DNA of 64,000 nt from Streptomyces stelliscabiei (lineage in GTDB: Bacteria > Actinomycetota > Actinomycetes > Streptomycetales > Streptomycetaceae). Of the stretch, positions 1 through 10,038 are shown one piece after another; the first letter of the stretch is position 1; each line of letters starts with the position of its first letter. The translations under genes and the position numbers were made by a program. The notes under the pieces were generated by a model. The model was not told the DNA's origin and did not search any database. It worked only from the letters and a program-made list of their open reading frames with translations. The stretch covers positions 9,052,001 through 9,116,000 of the forward strand of contig NZ_JADBGF010000001.1 in NCBI RefSeq assembly GCF_014873495.1, written 5' to 3'.

Positions 1-628
1 GGATCGCCTCCATGGTGCCGTCGACGGTCTGCAGCCACTCGTGCGCGTACACCATCCAGGGCTGACCGGACGGGTCGACGTACAGGGTGCCGTCCAGGGT
101 CATCAGGTTCGCGGGCGGGGTGGGCCGGCCGGGGTCGACGACGGTGAACGGGCCCAGCAGCGAGTCGGACACGGCCGTGACCGTGCCGCGCATGTGGTGG
201 GGCAGCTGGAAGGGCGTGCCCCATCGGCCGGCGGCCGGCAACGGGAGCGGCCTGCCCTCGTCGTGCAGCGTGGTGAACAGGTAGTACCTGCCGCCCCATG
301 CGTGCACCTCCGGCGCCCACGCGCCCTCCGTCGCCCAGATCCCCGGCTGCTCGTCGGTCCGGAAGACCACGACGGGACGTGTCCAGTCCCGCAGGTCGGT
401 GCTGCGGTAGACCATCGTGCCGGTGGCGTCCACGCCCGAGACGGCCGGGTCGTTGGACGTGTACAGGTGGTAGGTGCGGGTGGCCTCGTCGGCGACCACG
501 AACGGATCGTGCAGCGGCATGTCGGGAAGCCGCACGCCGGGCAGGCGCATGTCGGGCAGCCGCTCGTCGTGAAGTCGCTCGTCGTGAGGCCGCTCGTCGG
601 GCGGCCGTATCGGTTCGGTGTCGGTCAC
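1..628 (-). CDS. Glycoside hydrolase family 43 protein, N-terminal part (gene runs off the window)
   Basis: About 209 residues are read from a GTG at 628, and the 3' end lies outside the window. After a polar, charged leader with DERL/HDERL-type repeats, the protein shows the first blades of a five-bladed propeller: LHDPFVV with the catalytic-type Asp, then TYHLYTS, YRSTDLRDW and WAPEVH, which are hallmarks of GH43 beta-xylosidase/arabinosidase-like enzymes. No signal peptide is visible, so a cytoplasmic enzyme acting on imported oligosaccharides is likely. It starts 40 bp downstream of the stop of the OhrR-type gene on the same strand and may be co-transcribed with it. The exact substrate cannot be inferred. 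Confidence 0.8.
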   Translation of the reverse strand, partial: MTDTEPIRPPDERPHDERLHDERLPDMRLPGVRLPDMPLHDPFVVADEATRTYHLYTSNDPAVSGVDATGTMVYRSTDLRDWTRPVVVFRTDEQPGIWATEGAWAPEVHAWGGRYYLFTTLHDEGRPLPLPAAGRWGTPFQLPHHMRGTVTAVSDSLLGPFTVVDPGRPTPPANLMTLDGTLYVDPSGQPWMVYAHEWLQTVDGTMEAI

Positions 629-667
629 GGTCGCAGGATAGTCAGCGACGGGCATCGACCTCGCCGG

Positions 668-1189
668 TCACTCCCGGCCGACGTTGACCGTGAGCAGCCG
701 CAGCAACTGCTTGGTCAGGGTGTGCTGTTCGGGGGTGAGTCCCATGGCCTCGCCGATGTTCACGGGGACGGCCCGGGCCCGCTCCTGGAGCCGGGCGCCG
801 GCCTCGGTGAGGCGGATGGCGACGGAGCGCTCGTCGTCCGTACGGCGCTCGCGGCGCAGCAGACCACCGGCCTCCAGGCGCTTCAGGAGCGGGGAGAGGG
901 TGCTGGATTCCAGCTGGAGCGCGGCGCCCAGGTCGCGTACGGAGATCGAATCCTGTTCCCAGAGCACGAGCATGACCAGGTACTGCGGATAGGTCAGCCC
1001 CAGCTCGTCGAGCAGCGGCCGGTAGCGGGCCGTGACCGCGCGCGAGGCGGCGTACAGCGCGAAACAGAGCTGATCGTCCAGGAGCATGCCGTGCCCCCGA
1101 GCCGGAGCCGGTGTCCGAGCCGGTGCCGGGGCCGAGCCCGGGTCCTGGGCCGTTCCGGTCGTGTCCGCGATGTCGCCGACTGTGCTCAC
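668..1189 (-). CDS. ohrR: MarR-family regulator, OhrR type (peroxide-sensing)
   Basis: A 173-residue protein is read from a GTG preceded by GGAGGAG at good spacing. An alternative ATG lies at 1087. After a disordered Pro/Ala leader it reads DDQLCFALYAASR, the OhrR signature in which the Cys (residue 42 here) is the organic-hydroperoxide sensor, followed by LGLTYPQYLVMLVLWE and a MarR winged helix with the LESSTLSPLLKRLE recognition helix. OhrR proteins repress until the Cys is oxidised. No ohr peroxidase gene is adjacent. The divergent neighbour is an esterase, which is its most likely target together with itself, through the operator-like repeats between them. Confidence 0.85.
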   Translation of the reverse strand: MSTVGDIADTTGTAQDPGSAPAPARTPAPARGHGMLLDDQLCFALYAASRAVTARYRPLLDELGLTYPQYLVMLVLWEQDSISVRDLGAALQLESSTLSPLLKRLEAGGLLRRERRTDDERSVAIRLTEAGARLQERARAVPVNIGEAMGLTPEQHTLTKQLLRLLTVNVGRE

Positions 1190-1254
1190 GGTGTCGCTCC
1201 TCCGCCCTGCGCTCTGTATGACGATCACCCACCCTACCTTCAAGTCTCCCCGAT

Positions 1255-1300
1255 CATATCGTGCGCGATTTAGTCGTGCACGATCTAGTCGTGCGATATC
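1255..1300. promoter_or_regulatory. Operator-like repeats between ohrR-type gene and esterase
   Basis: The divergent intergenic region carries three copies of a TCGTGC-type half-site. They include the perfect palindrome TCGTGCACGA (1274-1283), flanked by ATATCGTGCGCGAT on the left and GTCGTGCGATATC on the right. This AT-richer patch stands out from the surrounding GC-rich DNA. MarR/OhrR proteins bind short palindromes overlapping divergent promoters, so it is the probable binding site of the adjacent regulator. That is inference from position and symmetry. Confidence 0.6.
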
Positions 1301-1376
1301 TTTGGGGTGTGCCGCCGGCACCCGGCGAACCGCGCCGGCCGAGCCTGCCCGTGGCACCCCACGCGAGGAGACCGCC

Positions 1377-2348
1377 ATGTCCGACACCACCCCCGGCCCC
1401 CGCCCCGTCCTCGAACCCGCCGCCGCCGATTTCGCGGAGGCGACCGCGAACCCGCCGTACCTCTTCGACCTCGGCCCGGTGGAGGGCCGCAAGACGGTCG
1501 ACGAGGTGCAGTCCGGAGAGATCGACAAGCCCGCCGTCGACGAGGAGTGGGTCACCGTGTCCGGCGGCCCCACCGGCGAGGTCAGGGCCCGTGTCGTCCG
1601 CCCGGCGGGTGCCCTGGGCACGCTCCCGGTGATTCTCTACATCCACGGCGCCGGCTGGGTGTTCGGCAACGCCCATACGCACGACCGGCTGGTGCGCGAG
1701 CTGGCCGTCGGCGCGAACGCCGCGGTCGTGTTCCCCGAGTACGACCTCTCGCCCGAGGCCCGCTACCCCGTGGCCATCGAGCAGAACTACGCGGTGGCCC
1801 GCTGGATCGTCACCGAGGGCGCCGGCCACCGGCTGGACGCCGGGCGCATCGCCGTGGCCGGTGACTCCGTGGGCGGCAACATGACCGCCGCGCTGACCCT
1901 GATGGCCAAGGAGCGGGGCGATGTCCCGCTGGTCCAGCAGGTGCTCTTCTACCCGGTGACCGACGCCGGGTTCGACACGGCGTCCTACCACCGGTTCGCC
2001 GAGGGCTACTTCCTGCGCCGCGACGCGATGCAGTGGTTCTGGGACCAGTACACGACCGACGAGCGGCAGCGGGCGGAGATCACGGCGTCCCCGTTGCGCG
2101 CCACGACCGAGCAGCTGACCGGTCTGCCGCCGGCGCTGGTCATCACCGGCGAGGCCGACGTGCTGCGCGACGAGGGCGAGGCGTACGCCAACAAGCTGCG
2201 CGAGGCCGGTGTCCCGGTCACCGCGGTCCGCTACCAGGGCGTCATCCACGACTTCGTGATGCTCAACGCCCTGCGCGGTACCCACGCCGCGGAGGCCGCC
2301 ATCGGCCAGGCGATCGCCACCCTGCGCACGGCCCTCGGCACCGGCTGA
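1377..2348 (+). CDS. Alpha/beta hydrolase, hormone-sensitive-lipase family esterase
   Basis: A 323-residue protein from an ATG behind GAGGAG (7-nt spacing). It has the HSL/GDXG family oxyanion motif HGAGW (usual HGGGW) and the nucleophile elbow GDSVGGN, where the Ser is catalytic. The C-terminal GEADVLRDEGEAY supplies the acid Asp and GVIHDF the catalytic His. It should hydrolyse short-chain carboxylic esters in the cytoplasm, since there is no signal peptide. It is divergent from the OhrR-type gene and probably controlled by it. The gene ends 23 bp before a strong hairpin shared with the convergent icd gene. Confidence 0.88.
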   Translation: MSDTTPGPRPVLEPAAADFAEATANPPYLFDLGPVEGRKTVDEVQSGEIDKPAVDEEWVTVSGGPTGEVRARVVRPAGALGTLPVILYIHGAGWVFGNAHTHDRLVRELAVGANAAVVFPEYDLSPEARYPVAIEQNYAVARWIVTEGAGHRLDAGRIAVAGDSVGGNMTAALTLMAKERGDVPLVQQVLFYPVTDAGFDTASYHRFAEGYFLRRDAMQWFWDQYTTDERQRAEITASPLRATTEQLTGLPPALVITGEADVLRDEGEAYANKLREAGVPVTAVRYQGVIHDFVMLNALRGTHAAEAAIGQAIATLRTALGTG

Positions 2349-2370
2349 TCGCGGGACCCGGGGGAAAAGG

Positions 2371-2408
2371 GCCGACCCCGGCCGGGACTGATCCCGGCCG
2401 GGGTCGGC
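2371..2408. terminator. Bidirectional hairpin terminator between esterase and icd
   Basis: A perfect 17-bp inverted repeat (GCCGACCCCGGCCGGGA and its complement) has a 4-nt loop. It sits between two convergent genes, 23 bp after the esterase stop and 19 bp from the icd stop. A strong hairpin without a U tract is usual for Streptomyces terminators. Confidence 0.85.
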
Positions 2409-2426
2409 TCATGCGTGGGCGAGGGC

Positions 2427-4646
<2,220 letters not shown>

Positions 4647-4872
4647 CGGGTGCTCCGCTCCACGTCTGCAACATTGCTCGACATCAAGATATCTCGTGCG
4701 GAGGAGGGACTCGACAGGGGTCGGCGTGTGCGGGGCTCACGGCACATCTTTCTCGCCCCCGCCGCCCCTACCCGTCCTTCCCCCACTCTCGACTTCGCCC
4801 GAGCGGGAGGTGCCCCCACCCAGGGGCCGCGCCCCTTCGCCCCCAGACATCCGTCCGGTGGGGCTTCTCAAG

Positions 4873-4926
4873 CAGTTCCCCGCGCCCCTGAAAGGCCTGC
4901 GGCCCTTTCAGGGGCGCGGGGAACTG
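4873..4926. terminator. 23-bp perfect inverted repeat downstream of the MscS gene
   Basis: Arms 4873-4895 and 4904-4926 match perfectly over 23 bp (starting CAGTTCCCCGCGCCCCTGAA) around an 8-nt loop. It lies 46 bp after the MscS stop, within a 325-bp gene-free stretch (4647-4971) upstream of icd. The rest of that stretch holds a pyrimidine-rich patch and presumably the icd promoter. Similar GTTCCCCGCGCCCCT hairpins recur in Streptomyces genomes, so it may be both terminator and dispersed repeat. Confidence 0.75.
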
Positions 4927-4971
4927 CGTGAACGGGGGCCGAGGCGGAGCCCCGAAGCAGGGGCGGGGAAG

Positions 4972-6054
4972 CTAGGGGGCGACCTCGACCGAGGACTCCC
5001 GCTGGTGGGGGATCTCCACGCTGCCGCCGCCCGTCTGGAGGGTGATCGCCCGGCGCGGCACCGGCACGCTGATGCCCTCGGCGCGGTAGCGCTTGTGCAG
5101 GCGTTTGATGAACTCGTGCTTGATCCGGTACTGGTCGCTGAACTCCCCGACCCCGAGGATCACCGTCATCCCGATGCGCGAGTCGCCGAAGGTGTGGAAG
5201 CGGACGGCGGGCTCGTGGTCGGGGACCGCGCCGTCGACCTCCTTCATGGTCTCGGCGACGACCTCGTTGGTGACCCGCTCCACATGCTCCAGGTCGCTGT
5301 CGTAGCCGACGCCCACCTGCACGAGCAGGGTCATGTCCTGCTCGGGCTGGTTGAAGTTCGTCATGTTCGTGCCGGCGAGCTGGCCGTTGGGGATGATCAC
5401 CAGGTTGTTGGAGAGCGACTTGATCGTCGTCTGCCGCCAGTTGATGTCGACGACATAGCCCTCCTCGCCGCTGCTCAGCTTGATGTAGTCACCCGGCTGG
5501 ACCGTCTTCGAGGCGAGGATGTGGATGCCGGCGAAGAGGTTGGCGAGGGTGTCCTGGAGGGCCAGGGCCACCGCGAGACCGCCGACGCCCAGTGCGGTGA
5601 CCAGCGGGGCGACCGGTATGCCCAGGGTCTGCAGGATGACCAGGCAGCCGATCGCGAGGACCGTGACGCGGGTGATGTTCACGAAGATCGTGACCGAGCC
5701 CGCGACCCCGGCCCGGGACTGGGCGAGCGTGCGCACCAGACCGGCGATCACCCGGGCCGACGTGATCGTGGCGACCAGGATGAACAGCACCGTCAGGGAC
5801 TGGTTCACGTTGTGCTGCACGGTCTTGGTCAGGGGCAGCACCGCCGCCGCGGCCGCCGCGCCGCCGACGAACGCGCTCCAGGGGACCAGGGAGCGCAGTG
5901 TGTCGACGATGACGTCGTCACCGCCCCAGCGGGTCTTCGTCGCGTGACCGCCGAGCCAGCGCAGCAGCAGCCGCAGCAGGAACGCGGCCAACAGGCCCGC
6001 GGCGAGGGTGATTCCGGCCACGAGGTAGTCGTCGAGGGTGAGGGCCCGGGTCAT
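4972..6054 (-). CDS. Mechanosensitive ion channel, MscS family
   Basis: 360 residues. Hydrophobic helices occur at about residues 10-30, 58-78, 85-105 and 125-150. They are followed by the pore-lining helix and the MscS beta domain: LGVGGLAVALALQDTLANLFAGI, then QPGDYI, GYVVDINWRQTTIKS and IPNGQLAGTNMTNF. These are canonical MscS motifs and give small-conductance osmotic release through the membrane. The C-terminal RYRAEGISVPVPRRAI closes the alpha/beta domain. No regulatory cNMP domain is fused. It is transcribed leftward toward icd with the strong hairpin between them. Confidence 0.9.
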   Translation of the reverse strand: MTRALTLDDYLVAGITLAAGLLAAFLLRLLLRWLGGHATKTRWGGDDVIVDTLRSLVPWSAFVGGAAAAAAVLPLTKTVQHNVNQSLTVLFILVATITSARVIAGLVRTLAQSRAGVAGSVTIFVNITRVTVLAIGCLVILQTLGIPVAPLVTALGVGGLAVALALQDTLANLFAGIHILASKTVQPGDYIKLSSGEEGYVVDINWRQTTIKSLSNNLVIIPNGQLAGTNMTNFNQPEQDMTLLVQVGVGYDSDLEHVERVTNEVVAETMKEVDGAVPDHEPAVRFHTFGDSRIGMTVILGVGEFSDQYRIKHEFIKRLHKRYRAEGISVPVPRRAITLQTGGGSVEIPHQRESSVEVAP

Positions 6055-6362
6055 CGGCCGCCTCCCGAGGGACGCGGGGAGCGGCTCCAGAGCCGTATGT
6101 GATGTGTCGTCACCTTGCCACCTGCTCGAAATCGAGATGCACGATCAGCGCCGGCCCGGACGCGTGTACGACGTCGGGCGCGACCGCTCATCCTGCCGCA
6201 TCCGCACGGTTGATCGGCACCGGACCTGCGCGGATCGGCCGACGACCGGCCCCGCGTCCCCGGGATTGTCCGGATGTGCACCGCGGTACGGCCACCTCCC
6301 GTTCCGGGATCGCCCGCCCCTGCGGGCTCCGGCCGCCACCGCGCCCCTCACCTCACCCGGCG
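6055..6362. other. Gene-free stretch between MscS gene and YbhN-like pseudogene
   Basis: About 308 bp contain no open frame with convincing codon use, RBS or homology. It should hold the MscS promoter and the region past the stop of the pseudogene. No repeat or hairpin stands out. Confidence 0.5.
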
Positions 6363-7026
6363 TCAGATCACCTTCGGCCGGACCGGCGCGCCGCGCGTCA
6401 GCGCGCCCGGCAGCAGGGGGGCCAGACCGTGATGACCCGGAACGTCAGCACCACCGCCGTCACCACGGTGAGCGGGCCGCGGCCAGGGCGACCACGAGTG
6501 CGGCCTCCACGGTGCCGAGACCGCCCGGAGTCGGTACGACGGCGACCGCGACCGTGGCCGCGAGATAGGCGAGTGCCATGTGCGCCACCGGCACGCGAAG
6601 CCCCAACGCCAGCCCCACGCTGACCGGTACGCCCGCCTGGAGGGCCAGGAACGCGAGCGAACCTCCCCAGAGCGCCAGGACGCACGCCGGCCGGGTGTGC
6701 ACCGCGCGGGCCTCGCCCAGCACCGTACGCACGAAGCCGAACACGGCCCCACGCAGGCGTCGTACGAGCAGAACCACGACCACGGCGGCGCATGCGACGG
6801 CAACTGCCGTGGCCAGCAGGGGAGTCGACGCTCCGGCAGGAAGGAGCGCGCCGACCGCCGCGGCCAGCCAGGGTCGGCGTGCCGACGCCGACTGGGCGAG
6901 GCCCTCGACGGGAACGGCACGGTGCCGCACGGCGACCACCAGCACCAGGGCGAGGGGCAGCAGGCACAGGAGCCGCCGTACCGTGACCTGCCCGGCGTCG
7001 CGTCGGGGGAGTGGTATCGCTGTCAC
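6363..7026 (-). pseudogene. YbhN/lysylphosphatidylglycerol-synthase-type membrane protein, frameshifted
   Basis: Read leftward, the first frame gives several membrane helices and ends in VVPTPGGLGTVEAALVVALAA, the C-terminal signature of UPF0104/LPG-synthase transmembrane proteins. The frame then stops. The expected continuation PLTVVTAVVLTFRVITVW appears in a second frame, and PLLPGALTRGAPV, up to the stop at 6363, in a third. Each break is repaired by adding one C to a run of C (near 6478 and 6416 on the complementary strand). The N terminus is shorter than the usual 300 or more residues, and the start (GTG at 7026 or a start at 7128) is uncertain. It is either a decaying gene or carries two homopolymer sequencing errors. 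Confidence 0.75.
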
Positions 7027-7156
7027 ACCGGGAGAGGTTCTTCCTGCCCGGCCAACAGGGGGTTGCGGGCGCGCGGACGGCGGTCGACCGGCGGCGGACT
7101 TCCCCGCGCCCGGGTTCGCCGTCCGCACTCGCGCCCCGGCGTACGCCGTCCCACGC

Positions 7157-7187
7157 TTGACCTCAAGCTAGGTCGAGGTCCTAGCGT
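7157..7187 (+). promoter_or_regulatory. MerR/SoxR-type promoter with 19-bp spacer, leaderless start
   Basis: TTGACC (7157-7162) and TAGCGT (7182-7187) are separated by 19 bp, the overlong spacing typical of MerR-family-activated promoters. The spacer holds an imperfect dyad, ACCTCAAGCT against AGGTCGAGGT (8 of 10 complementary), resembling SoxR/MerR boxes. The ATG of the exporter starts 8 bp after the -10 element, so the mRNA is probably leaderless. The activator is not encoded nearby. Confidence 0.7.
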
Positions 7188-7194
7188 TCTTCGT

Positions 7195-9093
7195 ATGAGT
7201 ATGGAGACCACCGCCTGGACCCAGCTGCAGGGCCTGATGACCGCCCGGCAGCACAGCCGCCCCTTCGCCCGCGCGACGCTACGGCGTATCGGCGCCTTCG
7301 CCCGTCCACATCGTCGCCGTATCGCGTGGTTCGTCGCCCTCAGTGTCGTGACCGCGCTGCTCGCCGTGGCGACGCCGGTGCTCGCGGGGAGCGTCGTGGA
7401 CGTGATCGTGTCCGGCGGCGACGAGGCACGCGTCGTCCGCCTTGCCGTGCTCATCGCCCTCATCGCGGTCGCCGAAGCGGCGCTCGGACTGCTCGGCCGC
7501 CGCCTGTCCGCGACGCTCGGTGAGGGACTCATCCTCGATCTGCGGACCGCTGTCTTCGATCATGTGCAGCGCATGCCGGTCGCGTTCTTCACACGTACTC
7601 GTACGGGAGCGCTCGTCAGTCGTCTCAACAACGACGTCATCGGCGCCCAGCGGGCCTTCAGCAACACCCTGTCCGGAGTGGTGAGCAACGTGGTCACTCT
7701 GCTGCTCACCCTCGCCGTCATGCTCACGCTCTCCTGGCAGATCACGCTCCTCTCCCTCGTCCTGCTGCCCGTCTTCGTGATCCCCGCCCGCCGCATGGGC
7801 CGCCGGATGGCCCGGCTCCAGCGGGAGGCGGCCGACCTCAACGCGGCGATGGGCACCCGGATGACCGAGCGCTTCTCGGCGCCCGGCGCCACCCTCGTCA
7901 AGCTGTTCGGACGGCCGGACGACGAGTCCGCCGAGTTCGCCGAACGCGCCGCCCGGGTCCGGGACATCGGCGTCCGTACGGCGATGGCGCAGTCGGCGTT
8001 CATCACCGCCCTCACCCTCGTCTCGGCCCTGGCGCTCGCCCTGGTGTACGGCCTCGGCGGCTGGTTCGCGCTGCGCGGCACCCTGGACGCGGGCGCGATC
8101 GTGTCCCTGGCACTGCTGCTGACCCGGCTGTACGCGCCCCTGACCGCGCTGGCCGGGGCGCGCGTGGAGATCATGAGCGCCCTGGTGAGCTTCGAGCGCG
8201 TCTTCGAGGTGCTGGACCTCAAGCCGCTCATCGAGGAGAAGCCGGACGCCCGCGAGGTGCCCGAGGGCCCGGTCGCCGTGGAGTTCGACGACGTCCGCTT
8301 CGGCTACCCGTCCGCCGACAAGGTCTCCCTCGCCTCCCTGGAGGAGGTGGCCTCCCTCGACACCCGAGGCGGCACCGAGGTCCTGCACGGCCTCTCCTTC
8401 CGCGCCGAACCCGGCCAGACCGTCGCCCTCGTCGGCTCCTCCGGCGCCGGCAAGTCGACCGTCGCCCAACTGCTGCCCCGGCTGTACGACACGGACGCGG
8501 GGGCCGTCCGCGTCGGCGGCGTCGACGTGCGCGACCTCAGTACGGCGTCACTGCGCGCCACCCTCGGCATGGTCACCCAGGACGGTCACCTCTTCCACGA
8601 CACCGTCCGGGCCAACCTGCTCCTGGCCCGCCCCGAGGCCACGGACGACGACCTGTGGGACGTCCTGCGCCGGGCCCGCCTCGACGACCTCGTCCGCGCC
8701 CTGCCCGACGACCTCGACACCGTCGTCGGCGAACGCGGCTACCGGCTCTCCGGCGGCGAACGCCAGCGCATGACGATCGCCCGGCTGCTCCTGGCCCGCC
8801 AGCGCGTCGTCATCCTCGACGAGGCCACCGCCCACCTCGACAACACCTCGGAGGCCGCGGTCCAGGAGGCCCTCACGGAGGCACTGGAGGGGAGGACGGC
8901 CGTGGTCATCGCCCACCGTCTGTCGACCGTACGGACGGCCGACCAGATCCTCGTCGTCGAGGCCGGCCGGATCGTGGAACGCGGCCGGCACGAGGAGCTG
9001 CTGGCGGCGGACGGACGGTACGCCGAGCTGTACCGGACGCAGTTCGAGAAGACGGCGGAGCCCGAGGTGGAGGCACCGGTCGGCGCCGTGTAG
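7195..9093 (+). CDS. ABC transporter, fused transmembrane/ATPase exporter (multidrug type)
   Basis: 632 residues. The N-terminal type-1 exporter membrane domain (about 45-330) contains the EAA-like loop VQRMPVAFFTRTRTGALVSRLNND. The nucleotide-binding domain (about 360-620) has Walker A GSSGAGKST, Q-loop VTQDGHLF, signature LSGGERQRM, Walker B RVVILDEATAHLD and H-loop IAHRLST. It should work as a homodimeric or heterodimeric drug or lipid exporter. The ATG at 7195 coincides with the predicted transcription start. A second in-frame ATG is at 7201. No partner half-transporter is adjacent. Induction by a redox- or drug-sensing MerR protein is inferred from the promoter. Confidence 0.93.
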   Translation: MSMETTAWTQLQGLMTARQHSRPFARATLRRIGAFARPHRRRIAWFVALSVVTALLAVATPVLAGSVVDVIVSGGDEARVVRLAVLIALIAVAEAALGLLGRRLSATLGEGLILDLRTAVFDHVQRMPVAFFTRTRTGALVSRLNNDVIGAQRAFSNTLSGVVSNVVTLLLTLAVMLTLSWQITLLSLVLLPVFVIPARRMGRRMARLQREAADLNAAMGTRMTERFSAPGATLVKLFGRPDDESAEFAERAARVRDIGVRTAMAQSAFITALTLVSALALALVYGLGGWFALRGTLDAGAIVSLALLLTRLYAPLTALAGARVEIMSALVSFERVFEVLDLKPLIEEKPDAREVPEGPVAVEFDDVRFGYPSADKVSLASLEEVASLDTRGGTEVLHGLSFRAEPGQTVALVGSSGAGKSTVAQLLPRLYDTDAGAVRVGGVDVRDLSTASLRATLGMVTQDGHLFHDTVRANLLLARPEATDDDLWDVLRRARLDDLVRALPDDLDTVVGERGYRLSGGERQRMTIARLLLARQRVVILDEATAHLDNTSEAAVQEALTEALEGRTAVVIAHRLSTVRTADQILVVEAGRIVERGRHEELLAADGRYAELYRTQFEKTAEPEVEAPVGAV

Positions 9094-9115
9094 GACAGGT
9101 GCGGTTCCCCGGGGT

Positions 9116-9588
9116 TCAGCCCTCGACGCCGGTTGCCGTATCGGCGGCGCCGACCGGCTTGGACTCCGGGGAACCGCGCTGGCGCAGATAGATCGAGAGG
9201 ATCGCCATGGAGGCGCTGGCGAGGATCCGACTGCCAGTTCTGCAGCGTCCGGCTCCAGAAGTCGGCCGAGAGGACGTACTCGCTCCAGGTGTCGGGCGCC
9301 TGGAGCCCCCTCGGCTGCTCCTCGCTGTAGGCCGCCACACCCGTGATCGACTGGGCGAGCCACGACAGCGCGAGGACGGCCCCCGTGACGTACCCCAGCG
9401 AACTGGCCTACAGCCTCAGGCGCAGGCCGCCCGCCGCCGCCCAGCGCGGGGACTCGGGACGGGCGTGCGCCCCACCCGCTGCTCCTCGTCCGACTCGGTA
9501 CCGATGCTGTCCGGGTGCTTGGACTCCGGCGACCCGCGCCGCACCAGCCAGACCGCCGGCGCCAGCACCGCGCACACGGCCACCCCGT
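9116..9588 (-). pseudogene. DUF6766-like membrane protein remnant, truncated and frameshifted
   Basis: Leftward reading gives VWLVRRGSPESKHPDSIGTE, then a run ending at an in-frame TAG. This is followed by the second half, LGYVTGAVLALSWLAQSITG, TLQNWQS and, after an apparent 2-bp deletion near 9233, SMAILSIYLRQRGSPESK to the stop. DUF6766 proteins have two such halves, each ending in RGSPESK, which explains the two similar DNA stretches near 9165 and 9520. The first membrane half is missing and replaced by unrelated coding sequence. The fragment is non-functional. The family assignment is from memory of the motif and is fairly secure. Confidence 0.65.
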
Positions 9589-9978
9589 GGTGAGCGCGAT
9601 CCGCACCGCGCGACCGTCCCGCGGCAACGCGTCGAGGGCCCGGCGCAGCCCGTCCGCGAACTCCCGGGTGCGGCGGACGAAGGCCCTCATCTCCGGGTCG
9701 CCGAACTCGCTGACCCCGTCGATGTCCTGCGGCAGCACACAGACGTCGACGTCCTGTCGGAGCGTCCCCGGCCCGCCGTCGGCGTACACCGCGACGCCGC
9801 CCGCCAGGGCGAAGGGGTGCCCGCCGGCCTTCGGCAGCGAAGCGACCTCCTTCGCCGCTTCGAGGATGGCCTGGCTCCGGTCGGGAGGAAGCCCGTCGTC
9901 GTCCGGGCCGGCGGGATCGCCCATGCCTTCCACGATCGTGCGGCCCGGGCCGCCGGCCGGACGTGCGGGCCCGGACAT
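9589..9978 (-). pseudogene. Orphan reading-frame fragment fused to the DUF6766 remnant
   Basis: From an ATG at 9978 the frame reads about 130 residues, including HPFALAGGVAVYADGG and DVDVCVLPQDID. This looks like the start of a nucleotidyltransferase-like fold (GG, DVD). It is followed by a segment of unrelated character that runs into the membrane remnant through a frame change near 9590. No clear Shine-Dalgarno sequence is present. I cannot name the parent gene with confidence. The piece appears to be part of a mosaic left by recombination. Confidence 0.4.
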
Positions 9979-10038
9979 GCGAGAGGCCCGCCGTCGCGGC
10001 CGGGCCGCGGTGACGGGTCTCGCGCGAGGGTCAGTTGG

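Noticed and set aside
4873..4926. Integron attC or phage attachment site
   Set aside because: A perfect 23-bp hairpin next to a gene end is better explained as a terminator. No integrase or direct duplication is nearby.
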